Assembly: GCF_035046485.1 (NCBI RefSeq)
Contig: NC_085138.1
Location: 431,383,265-431,447,264 of the forward strand
Origin: Aedes albopictus
Taxonomy: Eukaryota; Arthropoda; Insecta; Diptera; Culicidae
Reading direction: 5' to 3'
DNA: 64,000 nucleotides
Position 1 is the first letter of the stretch. Each line of letters starts with the position of its first letter. The notes under the pieces are model-generated. The model was not told the DNA's origin. It saw nothing but the letters and a program-made list of their open reading frames with translations, and did no database searches. Both the position numbers and the translations under genes were made by a program. Positions 19,092 to 30,316 of the stretch are shown piece by piece.

Positions 19092-19483
19092 TGTTGGATC
19101 TCGCTCCAACGTCGTCGGCCGGCGTCATCGTAGGCTGCTTCATACGCACAAGCGCAGTGAGCAGAAGAGCCCATTCAACAGTCGGCTCATTGTCCCGCGG
19201 CAGCCTGATATTGCGTCGGGCTCCATGCAGGCAGCAGAGCAGCGCACGGCTGCTACCTATTCACTATTATTTCTATTTTGTATCCGTACTAGCAGTCGCC
19301 TATAAAAGGCGACTGCGCAACCTATATCTGTAGTGTGTATCGTCATATCACCACTGAGTAGGAGCACTGCCTCTCAGTGGTGGGAATAAATAGTCAAAAT
19401 CCAGTACGTGTGTAATTACTTCTTCGCCGCCCGGAATCAAATTAAAAGTACACAACGTGGGGCAAGACGTCCTGGCCGAAACA
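19092..19483 (+). repeat. 5' LTR
   Basis: 392 bp. Holds a TATAAAA box (19301-19307) placed in the loop of a perfect 9-bp hairpin, a second 8-bp hairpin CCACTGAG/CTCAGTGG (19351-19380), and AATAAA in GGGAATAAATAG just downstream, which is the usual U3-R-U5 order. Confidence 0.9.
19292..19316 (+). promoter_or_regulatory. LTR core promoter with TATA box in a hairpin loop
   Basis: Arms GCAGTCGCC and GGCGACTGC are perfect inverse copies and enclose exactly TATAAAA. The same structure recurs in the 3' LTR at 20554-20578. Distance to AATAAA fits transcription starting in the LTR. Confidence 0.7.
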
Positions 19484-20353
19484 TTGGTGCCGTGACCAGG
19501 ATGGCATCTGGAGAAGATCACCGGACGTCGGAAGAAGCAAACCGCTGGACTCTGTGAATCGTCGTCGTCAACCCAACAGTGAGCACACCACCCGAGACAT
19601 GTGCGTCTATCCGTTAGGACCGTTGCGTCCACCGTCAGACCCGTGCGTTATTCCGTTTGGATCCCTACATCCCCGTCGGACCCCTGCGTCCATCGTCGGA
19701 CCCGTGAAGCAAGGCCGAAGCGTCGACTTGCCGAACATAGCGTCCACCCGCCGGACCCCTGCGTCCATTCCCTGGCCGCAGCGCCACATTTCGGACCGAA
19801 GCGTCATCCCATCGGGCCGCAGCGCCATTTCGTCGGACTCCAGCGTTGAAGCGCAGTAGACGCTGGAAAAAGGAATTCTGGCCTGCCACTCCGAGCAGTC
19901 AGGCCGAGCTAGCGAATAGCAAGAATCTCCCGTCCATCATCACCGTTTCGTAAGTGCCAGCTAGTACCCCGGATTTCCGATCCAGCACTGGGCGTAGTCG
20001 GATCAAGTTGAGCCATAACAGGAAACTCCGGTCGGCGTCACTAGAGCACAGGACAAACATCTTCCATCAATCAAGCCAATTCATCATCGTATCGGGGATC
20101 CAAACACCATCCAACTCAATCGCAGTAAAGAGTAAAATCAAGCCATCCATCCAGACGACGACGACGACGACGATCAACCTCTGCACATCCATCCAACCGA
20201 ATATCGTGTGTGCCTTTCCTGCCTGCACGCAAGCACATCAACGCAACTGAAGCCAGCCCGATCGTACCTGCAACAACGAGCGCGTACCGATCGTACAGCA
20301 CCAGCCGACTCCGAGCAATGCTAATATAAAAACATTCGTTTTGGGCGGGAGTA
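19484..20353 (+). other. Interior of the LTR element: primer site, GC-rich non-coding body
   Basis: Starts with the tRNA primer site. 19600-19850 has loosely tandem CCGTGCGTCCATCGTCGGAC-type units, and a (ACG)n tract lies at 20157-20175. The open frame 19554-19859 begins MNRRRQPNSEHTT and has no domain I recognise. It may be a packaging or leader region rather than a gene. Confidence 0.7.
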
Positions 20354-20745
20354 TGTTGGATCTCGCTCCAACGTCGTCGGCCGGCGTCATCGTAGGCTGC
20401 TTCATACGCACAAGCGCAGTGAGCAGAAGAGCCCATTCAACAGTCGGCTCATTGTCCCGCGGCAGCCTGATATTGCGTCGGGCTCCATGCAGGCAGCAGA
20501 GCAGCGCACGGCTGCTACCTATTCACTATTATTTCTATTTTGTATCCGTACTAGCAGTCGCCTATAAAAGGCGACTGCGCAACCTATATCTGTAGTGTGT
20601 ATCGTCATATCACCACTGAGTAGGAGCACTGCCTCTCAGTGGTGGGAATAAATAGTCAAAATCCAGTACGTGTGTAATTACTTCTTCGCCGCCCGGAATC
20701 AAATTAAAAGTACACAACGTGGGGCAAGACGTCCTGGCCGAAACA
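20354..20745 (+). repeat. 3' LTR
   Basis: A base-by-base reading against the 5' LTR shows no difference. It is preceded by the purine tract and followed directly by the CTAAC duplication. Confidence 0.9.
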
Positions 20746-21041
20746 CTAACAATTTTCTTTGAAATTTCTTCTGCATATCTCCGAAAACTCCTCCGAGGAA
20801 TGATCACAAGGAGAGGGCTGCTCTAAAAAAGTTTGACAGTACGTACATTTGACAGTGGAGGAGTGGGTCTAGAAAACCAAAATAAAGCTTGGCCCTACAT
20901 TTGAATCTTCCGAAACAAACTCCTTCATATTTTTCTGAATTTTCAAGAGTCCATCTGGAAATTACATTTGTGATGCTTCCGACGGTTTCTTCTGTAACTT
21001 ATGTGGTAATAACTCAAGAATTTCCCAAAAGAATTTACAAA

Positions 21042-21193
21042 GGGAACGTTCATAAATTACGTCACGCAAAAATTGGTCCCCCCGTATGTCACACTTTTAG
21101 TATGAGACCTCTGATTTTTTTTTTGTATGGATCGTCATACCCTGCTGAAACCCCTCTCCTCCTCTATACATGACATAATTTATGGTCGTTCCC
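21042..21193. mobile_element. 152-bp MITE, GGGAACGTTCATAAATTACG family
   Basis: GGGAACGTTCATAAATTACGTC at 21042 and its near-inverse ending CGTTCCC at 21193, with AAA on both sides (21039-21041, 21194-21196). Interior has a C-rich and a TTTTGTATGGA segment as in the elements at 28645 and 30941. Confidence 0.65.
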
Positions 21194-22869
21194 AAATGCA
21201 TTCCTTAAGAAATTGCCGGAGTAATTCCTGAAAAAAAAAAAAACAGAAGCAGAATATAGGATCAAATTGTCAGAGGCACTCTTGGGAAAAAAGTCAAGGA
21301 AATTTTTCAAGTAATTCCAGGTAGAATAACTGTAGATCTTGCCTGCGAAACTTGTAAAGAAACTGTCATTTTTTCAAGAACTTTATCTGGCAACTTCTTT
21401 GAAAATTCCTCTGGCAATATATTCAGATAGGTACTTCTCAAGAAGTTGCTTAAGGACCTCAATCGTTTTTTTTTTGAGAAACTCATTTGAATTTTCTCCA
21501 GTTTTTTTTAAATTCACCCCATTAATTTCGTTACTAACTTCTCGGGTAAAATTTTTAAAGAAATGGCCAATTTCCAAATTCCTAAAAAACTCTGACTTCG
21601 TTAGAAGAATTCCTGAAAACAAGTTCAAGGAGATTTTTAATACAAATTGCAAGAGAAAAATCTGAAATAAATAAACACGAGAATTGTACAAGAAACTGCT
21701 GGAAGAAATCCTGAAGGAAAACGCAAAAGTAAGTCCGTTGGATAAACCCGTCTTAAAATATCCTAGGAGAAATACCTGAAAAATTGCTGGAGAATTTCAA
21801 AATTTAGTACATGAAAAATTCCTAGAACGTTGCCGGAAACATATCCCAATGCGCAGAGGAATCCTACAGGAATTTCCGGACGATTTCCTGAAAAAAATAG
21901 AAAACTTTCAACAGAAATTTCTAAAAAAAATCTCTGATCAACCAAAATCAAAAAAATAGTATAAAAATAGCATAACCAAAATAAAAAAATAGTATAAAGA
22001 ATTTTCAGGAATATGCTAAATAAATTTCCAGAGAAGTTCTTAAAAAAGTACAACAAAATATGCATTCCCGGAGACATTCTTCCGGGAAATCCTGTAGGGG
22101 TTTTTTTTTAATTTCAGAGTATATATGATTTCCTCTGGTATTTGTCAGGAAGTCTCTGGTTATATATTTAGAAATACTAAAGAATTTTTAATTTTTTAAA
22201 GGAATTCATCCGAAAATGTGCTTGGATTTACCCCATCAATTTAATTAGACTTTCCACGGTAATTTAATTAGCAGACTCGTTCGGAATTTGTTTGGGGAAA
22301 ATCTTGTAGGAATTATTCAGACTTAACCTGTAGAAAATAATCCGGAGTCTGAAAGGAATTATCGCCCAATTTTTTAACGGCAATTTTCTAAGACATTTTT
22401 TGACATTTTTTTCAGAACATCTTTATGGGAATTCTTAATAGAATTGCTAAAAAACTGATTTGCTCCAGAAGGAATTTTCAAATGAATAGAAGCGAAGGGA
22501 TACCGTAAAAAAACTGCAGAAGGAATAATTACTAATCGAATTATCGGAGGACATCGTGAAAAAAATTATGGAGAGTTGTTAAAAAACTAAGAAATCATTT
22601 AAGAAATTTCCAGAAGAATTTCCTGAGAAATTCATATTAACTTTTATATTACTGTCGAAGGAGTTCCTAAAATAGTTGTCCGAGATATTTTTTACAAAAC
22701 TGTTAGAAGAGATTCTGAATAAAGTGACAGAGAATTGACAGAGAAATCCCTGAAATATATCGAAAAAGGAAAGAATAATCAAAATACAATATGATAAATT
22801 ACTAAATGAATCGTCAAAAGGATTTCTTGAAGATTTGCCAGAATAAGTTCTTCAAACTCAGCTGGTAGA

Positions 22870-23345
22870 ATGCTTTATAAGGCCCAGAAAAGTTGACAAC
22901 GCACACTTTTATTATTACTTTGAGATTTTAAGGTGGCAATATAGTTGTCATTGCCCGTTTAGGCCACCAGCGTACTTTTCTACTCCTGACTTCGACAAAA
23001 AGCGGGAAAAGAGATTTTAGAGTGGATTAGGGCTCAACTAATAATAAAAAACTGCGTGGTTCAGCTCATGCCAACCCATAATTTGATTACTTCTTAAAAT
23101 ATTTACCAAATCGACAGTTTTACATTAAGTTTGCGCTAAATTCCTTCGCGCGGTCAAATTTAGCCATTATGAGACTATAAACAGCCCATAAATTGTTGTT
23201 TAAGCTTTGTTTAGTACCGGAAAAATACCAGGCGTTGTTGGTAATCTCAATTTTGCGTAAACCAAAAAAGAAGTTCGAAATAAATTAATATAGAACAGAA
23301 TAAAATGAGAACAGTAGGTGGAAATATAGTTGCGACTGTCTTATA
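22870..23345. other. Unrelated block inside the GGAATTTC array
   Basis: Lacks the array motif and has more even composition. GGTGGCAATATAGTTGTCATTG (22932) and GGTGGAAATATAGTTGCGACTG (23315) are similar direct copies near its ends. Origin unknown. Confidence 0.3.
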
Positions 23346-23522
23346 AAGGGTTGAGGATATACCGAAGAAATCATCTGAGGAACTTCTGAATGAATTGCAT
23401 GAGGATTATAAAAAGGAAGTTACGAAAGAATTTGGGAAATTTTTGATGGAATTGCAACAACATTTTTCGGCGATATTACTTAAAGTATTGCCGGAAATGT
23501 TTATTAGTATTTTGTCAAAGTA

Positions 23523-23673
23523 TTTTTTGAAGAGTTTCTTATTAATTATTCCAGGAATCTTCGAATAGTTTTTTCAGGCTTTTCTCAGGCATTTCGAAAT
23601 AAATTGCCTGAGAAAAGCCTGAAAAAACTATTCGAAGATTCCTGGAGTAATTGATAAGAAACTCTTCAAAAAA
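23523..23673. repeat. Near-perfect 69-bp inverted repeat (hairpin)
   Basis: Arms 23523-23591 and 23605-23673 are inverse copies with two mismatches and a 13-nt loop. The sequence is of the surrounding GGAATTTC type, so this is a local inverted duplication rather than a separate element. Confidence 0.8.
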
Positions 23674-24560
23674 TCTGGTGCAATTGCAAAAAAAAAAACA
23701 TTCCCAAGGAATTGCTGTGTAATTTGTGTGGATTTAATGAGAAAATTTCAAGAGGTGTTTCTTTAAAAAAATGTGAAAAAATACCTAAAGAAATCTCTTG
23801 AGGAACTCCTGCGTAAAATTCCAAGAAATTCCAATGCATATTTTCCACGGATTTTCTGAAGGAATTTCTTCAGGTGTATACCAATTAATACGGCACCAAT
23901 AAAGTTTCAAAAATACCTTTTGGAAAAAGCTCAAAAAAAAAATGCCGGGGAATTTCTGAAAAAGGTCGGAAATTTTTTTTATAAATTTCCAGAGTAATTC
24001 TTGAAAGACTTCTTGGAGGGATTTCCGAAAAAATGGGAGGGGAATTTCTTAAGAATTCATCCAAAGAAGTGTAGCAGGTATTTTCGGAAGAGTTCCCGGA
24101 GAAGTTGACGGAAAGAATTTTAAAGACAAATTTCAAGGGAGTTCCTGAAATAACTGTCGTACAATTTCTAATAGATAAAAATGTTATGCTTCTGAAAGAA
24201 TATACAGAAATAACTAGAGGAATTGCCGGAAGAAATCATAAAAATGCCATGGGCAATCTTCAAGAAGTTGCAGACAGAATTTCTAAAATAAAAAAAATTG
24301 AAGAAAGTACCCAATGAATTCTTGGAGACACTGCCTGAGGAACTCCGGAACCAATAGCTGAATGGAACTTTAAAAAGATTGTTGAAGGAATTCTTTTCAA
24401 TTTTCAATTTTCAATTTAAAAAACTTCTCAAGAGGTTGGTATAGCAATATCGGAGGAAATTGTCGTAAAAATAATTAGAGAAATTGACATAAAATGATTG
24501 CCGAATTCATTCAAAAGAAATTAAGAATAAAATAAAATTAATTTAAACTAATAAAAAAAT

Positions 24561-24889
24561 GATCATCAAATTTGAGAAAGATTGAACACCTGATCTGTCA
24601 TTGATTAGCCCTGACAAGAACCAGTTTGGTGTTCACCGACGAAGGATTCCTCAAGATGTCTCACTCTATTAAACAAGACACGTCGTTGAACCTTGTATGC
24701 CGAGTTTGGATGATTTAATATCTCTCTGATTAGCACACTCAAGTATATGCTGTATCTTGTAGAGTTGTAAGTTCTAGATATTAGTTCTTGCTTCTATTTT
24801 TTTCGTCTTTTGATGTTACTTAGAATTGTAAAATGATGTATTAAAAGTGGTCTAATTTCTTTTTATTCTATGGTCTCTTCAACAGGTCT
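24561..24889. other. No recognised feature
   Basis: AT-rich sequence leading into the GC-rich island. Nothing is supported. Confidence 0.4.
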
Positions 24890-25409
24890 CCGGATCTCGG
24901 TTGTTTGGAAAGGAAGAAAGCTAAACGCGAAGCGGTTCAATACCTGCCCTAGAGCTAGAGCAATCCGAAAAACCATCTCCGCGTAGTGAACAGAGAAGTG
25001 ATCGCGTCGTCGCGTGTGTGCCCTATCCGGCGAAGAAAAATCATCGGTGGTGCGTGAGAGTGTTGGTTTCCGCCGCGGCGGCGGTCAATGAGCGTGCTCG
25101 TGCGAGGGAACTGGGCTGGAAAGCGTGCCGTACACAAAAAAAAGCATCATCAAATCGAACACCAAGTGAAGAAGAAACAAGGGTGGTTGCGATTTCTCTG
25201 CAGGGCTACGCGAACAACCGAAAGCTTGCGCACATCGTTCACAAGTTGGGAGAAGAAGCTGTAAGTGCGCTGAACCGCGGCGCGGTGTTGTCGTCTGGAG
25301 AGGAAGTGTACGCGTCGAGTGTGGATAAATCGTTTCTAAATAAATGAGATAAAAATGCCTGCCGGGTACCGAGCGAATGGGATTATACATCCCTCTAATG
25401 GCCATATAA
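24890..25409 (+). CDS. Candidate first exon of a host gene: long 5' UTR plus 18 codons
   Basis: GC-rich, repeat-free sequence with UTR-like text (GTGAACAGAGAAGTGATCGCG, CACCAAGTGAAGAAG) leads to GATAAAA|ATG at 25355, a good insect start context. The frame reads MPAGYRANGIIHPSNGHI and meets a GTGAGT donor at 25410 in phase 1. An upstream in-frame stop makes this ATG the start. I do not recognise the protein and no following exon is identified in the window, so the intron would be long or the call wrong. The 109-codon open frame at 25018-25347 in another frame starts without ATG and is more likely UTR. Confidence 0.4.
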
Positions 25410-25677
25410 GTGAGTATCAAATGCTTCATATGTTTCATCTGGATTTTTCGTTGGGGTTAAGCTGGGATTTTATGTGGACTTAACAACCAACATCAGTTTT
25501 TGTGGTTTGACGAGAGATTTGGTGGAGGGAAACATAAACTAACAATATAATGAATTTAGGATTTAGAGAAGTGTAAATTTGAAGAACTTAACGAACACTT
25601 AAAATATATAAACTCTGGGAATTAGCGAATTACAACTATTGATCACAAATTTAAAGATGAATGCAAAAAAAAAACAG
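25410..25677. other. No recognised feature
   Basis: AT-rich sequence after the candidate donor, consistent with intron. Confidence 0.4.
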
Positions 25678-25690
25678 CTAGAGTGAAACT

Positions 25691-25870
25691 TGTGGTGCGG
25701 ATCTGGTGTAATGGATAAAGCACGTGACTATCACGCCGTAACCTACGATCGAATCCCACTCTCGACAAACTCGCAAAACGTGAGTTCTTCCTTCGGAAGG
25801 GAAGTAAAGCGTGGGTCCCGCGATGAACTAGCCAAGGGCTTAAAATCTCGTTAACACAGGTAAAAAAAAT
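25691..25870 (+). mobile_element. Feilai-like tRNA-derived SINE with 13-bp duplication
   Basis: GCGGATCTGGTGTAATGGAT head, B box CGATCGAATCCCACTC, TTCCTTCGGAAGGGAAGTAA body, GAACTAGCCAAGGGCTTAAA end and poly(A). Flanked by CTAGAGTGAAACT (25678-25690) and CTAGAGTGCAACT (25871-25883), one mismatch. More diverged in the head than the copy at 16603. Confidence 0.8.
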
Positions 25871-25883
25871 CTAGAGTGCAACT

Positions 25884-26300
25884 GACATTATTTAGAATAA
25901 ATTTGTTTCTGAACCTTGTACCGATCCGTGACAAATGCAGTAATATGTATTGAAAGAATTAGATACTGTTATATTAATACAAATCTAAATGAGGAACGAG
26001 CTCATGTAAGTTGATCCATTCTAGCATTCCCAAAAAAAAATGGAAAATGATTCAAACTACTGACTTGAATCTCTTCCACACACTCTCTTTCAATTGATAT
26101 TATAGATACTTTAAAACGCATTAGGTTGCATGAAGAGACGAAAATCTGCATACTTTCAAAGTTCTACCAGAAGATACAAAGCCTAACACAGTTCAAGATT
26201 CTGCAAGAATTATTGAAATGACAAGCGTATTCGCCAGATGCTGAGTGTTTCAATGAACATCGAATTAACTCTTTTCCCAGATCTTTCGTATTTCACGCGT
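25884..26300. other. No recognised feature
   Basis: AT-rich unique-looking sequence. Confidence 0.4.
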
Positions 26301-26720
26301 GACAAAAATTCCTAATGGCAAGATTCGGCTTCCCAAATAAGCTCCGATCTACCGCGCCAAACTGGATATGCGTGATGCGATCGTCGTTCCGTCACTAGGC
26401 GCGAGGCGGCTCCTCACAAGACAGAAAAGCCAAAAAATATACGATTGTTTACCCCGGCTGAATTCGAAACTAGTCAGCCAAATGGTGGATTGGATATCAT
26501 CAGCGGGTCGATTGCGTAAATTCCAAAGGTGCGAGTGGACAGATGTCACGATTTGTATATTTCGACGGGCGTTGTTGTGTCGCCGATTTGGCAAGGTATT
26601 GTGGTGGCGTGTAAGGGTCGGATACAAACAATTTGATTGATTATTTTGGTGCTGAGGATGGACAAAGCTGATTGCTGCGTGCCAAATCGCCCGCGGATGT
26701 ATCATTTATCATACTTGGTA
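26300..26720. other. GC-richer island without a supported gene
   Basis: Overlapping frames on both strands (for example 26349-26705 minus) lack recognisable domains and splice logic. Possibly conserved host non-coding sequence. Confidence 0.3.
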
Positions 26721-26899
26721 TGTGAATGATAACGGTCATTAGTGCGGCAATTATGTTGTTTTGGAATTTTAGATGTTTTTTTTTTTGGCGTATGGGATTG
26801 GAAAGCTGTGGGTCATCCCAACATGTGTAGATATCTCAATGTGTATTTCAAATTAATGTATTGTCGGAGCTTATCTAAATCTGCGTAGTTTACAGGCGT

Positions 26900-27580
26900 A
26901 GACATCTATTACTTACGAGCTAAATCCATGAATTCCTGCAAACCGACAGTCTGTTCCCATAACCTCACACTGTATTGCCCCGTACAGAAGTGCCAGAGGC
27001 CAAGCCCTTTTAGGATATACAAGGGGATCTAAACCAAACGAAACGGCCAAGAAGCCACACCAATCGCGCAACGAGCGTATAATAACAATCTCAATTTCAA
27101 AATATTTACGATAATAGTCACTCAAACGCGATAAAAGCATCATTAACTTAAGCTCCATACCGCACCGCACCGCTTCAACATATGGGGAGCTGGCGCAAAG
27201 ACGCGTGTGCCTCTCGCTGTGCCCCGCGGTGGGGTGGGAAGCTGAGCCACGGAACCAGACCCCGCCGCGGCGAAGGAGAACGCAACGAAACGAAGTGTTC
27301 GGATCGGGAATGGAGAAGTCTGGTCGGCACTCCTGCCTGATCTTCCCCAATCTGTTGTTTGGCTTTGTGGTGCGTTTGCGCGTTTGGCTGACCCGAACAA
27401 ACGATGGCGATTGAACCTCGGCGGTGAGTGGCGTAGAAGGAATTGGCTGCTATCATCGACGAGCACACGTTCAAACGTTGCGTTGGTTGCTGACCACTAC
27501 TTTGGGGCCAAGCCCATTCATAGGGAACAATCGCAGCAGTACAAACACTATAAACAGCCAATCAATAGCTAAGAAATAAA
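26900..27580. other. GC-rich island without a supported gene
   Basis: 27180-27420 is strongly GC-rich (CCCCGCGGTGGGGTGGGAAG) and open in several frames on both strands, which is expected from composition. Could be a promoter or exon of a host gene. No start, donor and domain agree. Confidence 0.3.
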
Positions 27581-27611
27581 CTTTAATTTGGTAGGTAGGG
27601 TGTAGTGGGGC

Positions 27612-27868
27612 AAAATGAATATGACTGGAGTTCGAGAACGTTTGACAATTCAAATAATTTTTCATAAAACATCTATGGTGGTCTATTTTTTCTGTTTTCT
27701 ATCGAACAGACATTAACCGGGGCTTTGCTTTTAGACACAGGTAAACATGAAGAATGAGACAACAAAAGTTTGAGCATAATGCTCAAACATTTGTTGTCTC
27801 ATTCTTCATGTTTTATGAAAAATTATTTGAATTGTCAAACGTTCTCGAACTCCAGTCATATTCATTTT
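27612..27868. repeat. Two nested inverted repeats
   Basis: Outer arms 27612-27672 and 27808-27868 are perfect 61-bp inverse copies. Inner arms 27743-27777 and 27779-27813 are 35 bp with one mismatch and almost no loop, and overlap the right outer arm. The left outer arm is adjacent to GGGGCAAAATG, a motif common at insertion ends. Confidence 0.85.
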
Positions 27869-28641
27869 CATATTATTAATGGAAATTAAGAGCCGATGTG
27901 GATTTGTTTTTGTTACCGTACAAATTGATACGAAGGTTTTCAGCATTTAATGAATTTTTTTTCACAGATAGGGTTTACATATATATGAACAAAAACTAAA
28001 TTGAAAAAAATCAGGGTCGCCTAATTTTCCGAAAAACTCCAGTGGGAAAAAAAAAATTCCACAGACACCACCTACTTTGAAAAATCACCTACTTCGAAAA
28101 AGCATCGTAGCCACATTTTTTTTTGTGAAATCATAAGCACTTTTCTTTTTATTTTTTATTTTTTTCTGATTGCTAAAAAAATTTGCTTACGATTTCACAA
28201 AAAAGTGTCGAAAAACTTCACATTAGCATGACGTGTTATCCAGCATGCTTTTGTTTGGTAAAATCATATGTTTTCAGAGTCTGGCAACACAGTTGATATT
28301 GATAAAGAAATTGTTAAATAATTAGACGCATTATAAGGTAACACAAACAAAACTTCGGCAAAGTTGGCATAGGAGTCATAAGGAATCCAGTCCCAGTGTT
28401 GTTTTAAATGCATTGTTAAAAGCAGGCAACACTGCATAGTAGAATAAAACAGCATTAATTGTTATTATATTTTCACATTTCGATGGCAATTTCGAATGTA
28501 TCGTAAACTATGGAAAATTCATAAACAATGATTTTTTTGACTGGAAGCACTGGCTGTAATGCTACAAAAACCATTTCAATATAGAAAATACGATTAAGAT
28601 TAAGATTGGCATAAATTGTCATCTAGAATTTTACATTCTAA
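27869..28641. other. AT-rich stretch, weak inverted ends around 28275-28438
   Basis: TCTGGCAACACAGTTG (28277) and GGCAACACTGC (28424) look like decayed element ends. AAAAAGTGTCGAAAAACTTCAC and related AT text suggest old repeats. No gene. Confidence 0.3.
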
Positions 28642-28644
28642 TTA

Positions 28645-28816
28645 GGGTCTGTTCATAAACCACGTAGACCAAATTTCGGCCATCTCAAACCCCCCCCCCT
28701 CCCCCCTCGTAGACTTTTGTCCATACAAAAATTTTGAAATTTGTATGGAGCGTAGACTTTGCCCAGACCCCCCTCTCCCTCCCCCCAAAAAGTCTACGTG
28801 GTTTATGAACAGCCCC
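28645..28816. mobile_element. 172-bp MITE with TTA duplication
   Basis: GGGTCTGTTCATAAACCACG at 28645 and CGTGGTTTATGAACAGCCCC ending 28816 are inverse matches; TTA flanks both sides (28642-28644, 28817-28819). C-rich subterminal blocks and TTTGTATGGA/TCCATACAAA lie inside. Three-base TWA-like targets point to PIF/Harbinger-type mobilisation. Confidence 0.8.
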
Positions 28817-30182
28817 TTAATGTTTTTTGATGCACTGCATTTGACGAATGCAGTGTTGCCAGCTGGTGACAAAAGTCCTGTCCTTCACAGAATTTCAAGT
28901 ACTTGTCATCCGTTTCTGACGATGGAGAGCGGCGAATGAGTTGAGCTTTCCCAACTGTGCGAGAGATGAATCCCTAAAGAGATGTTATCTTTACGACGCA
29001 CAGTGGCCGGAAGCCGGACAAAACCTCAAAAATCGACTTCAATATTTTATTTTTCTAATATTTTTCTTCCGTTATAGATACTTCAACTAAGAAAACCCCA
29101 AATTTTCAAGTCATTTGGTTGAAAATTAAGTCTTGTAGATTTTTTCAAAGTTGAAGTTTTATGTGCTGCAATATTAGTATTTATTGTCTTTATTTTATGA
29201 GCTTCCTTCATGAGTTCGTTGTAAAAGTTAGGAATACTTGAATAATGTGACAATATTTTTTGTGTTTTTGGGTATGAATAACCATTACATTTCAGGGATT
29301 GTTTCGAATTCAATCAAAAAATTATTATGTTTTTGCAATATGCAAACATATTGACTTTTATGAAATTTTGGAGAAAAACTTCGTATTAAAGAGATCCAGT
29401 ACTTGTTTAGGAAACATCAGAAAACGACGCCATATCCCGGATCTGACGTGCAATTTTGTCTAGTTTTTGGCTATATAGGTCACTGTTTGCGCATTTTTGC
29501 GCTAAGTGCGAAAAAAAATTCTTTTTTCTATCAGGTCACAATGGAGCCGCATGGTTGTGGAGGAAGTGTTATTTTTTGAAGTTTAAATTTTATCTTAACA
29601 ATATACTTCGGCTTCGGAATACTAACAATTTAGTGTAATTTTCATTCTTGTAAGAGACTTTCACCAAGTCAGATGGTCGTAGGGGGGGGGGGGGGGAGGG
29701 TGTGAGGGTGTGTCTGATAATGTAATGGCCACAGCTTTAACAGTTTTTTTTTCATAATATTTTATTTTTTGTCAGAAGAACACAAGAAAGTGGGTGCTCC
29801 AGTTAAAAACAGTAAGCTGGAGAGGAAAGGAGTGATGACTAAGTATGAATAAGCCTTTATTTTCTTAGACACTAACCACATGTTGCTTCACCAGATACAA
29901 CTAACTCTTTCAAACCTTCAAAATAAAGGAAAGACAAAAACAACCGTGAAAAACATGTAAAAATAACTACAAACCATTGCTCATTCATTTTCTTAAACTG
30001 GTTCTTAAACTTCGATTCATCTTAATCGTTAGAATTGCTCAACAACCTTGAAAGCAATCTCTTCACGAACTTCTATCGAAGTTTCAATATAGAGTGACAC
30101 AAATTCGTCGACATCTACGTGTTTCTTTTCTACACGCACATCGCTACAGTTCAAAGCAACAATCATCTATAAAATATAAAGG

Positions 30183-30316
30183 GAATTCACTAAACGGCGT
30201 TAAACGCTACGTTAAATATTTTTCTGCGTAAACGTCGCGATCACCAAGGCAATCTTTGAATATTTTAATCTCAATTTTATGAAACGTTTACGCTCTTACG
30301 CTCTTTAGTAAAACCC
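30183..30316. mobile_element. MITE remnant rich in GTAAACG/CGTTTAC
   Basis: ATTCACTAAACGGCGTTAAACG and GTTTACGCTCTTACGCTCTTTAG are imperfect inverse ends. Several CGTTTA-type motifs inside. Confidence 0.4.

Larger units (their letters stand above)
19087..20750 (+). mobile_element. Non-autonomous BEL/Pao-like LTR retrotransposon, recent
   Basis: Two 392-bp LTRs that I read as identical (19092-19483, 20354-20745) begin TGTTGGATC and end GGCCGAAACA. The 5-bp duplication CTAAC flanks them (19087-19091, 20746-20750). A primer site TGGTGCCGTGACCAGGAT follows the left LTR and a purine-rich tract TTGGGCGGGAG precedes the right one. The 870-bp interior has no gag, protease, reverse transcriptase or integrase. 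It holds Pro/Arg/Ser-rich frames, notably 101 codons at 19554-19859. It must depend on enzymes from an autonomous relative; the primer site resembles those of BEL/Pao elements. LTR identity implies a very recent insertion. Confidence 0.9.
18180..24560. repeat. Degenerate GGAATTTC-type array
   Basis: Over about 6 kb short units of the type GGAATTTCTGRAGGAATTCC recur in both orientations and at irregular 12-40-bp spacing, so most open frames here are chance products. The array is interrupted by the LTR element (19092-20745), a MITE (21042-21193) and an unrelated block at 22870-23345. Similar sequence returns at 41690-42840, 44050-44900, 57420-57530 and 58400-59590. Confidence 0.7.

Noticed and set aside
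19554..19859. 101-codon frame in the LTR element as a gag gene
   Set aside because: Composition and tandem text explain it; there is no CCHC knuckle or capsid-like motif, and two other frames are open over the same bases.
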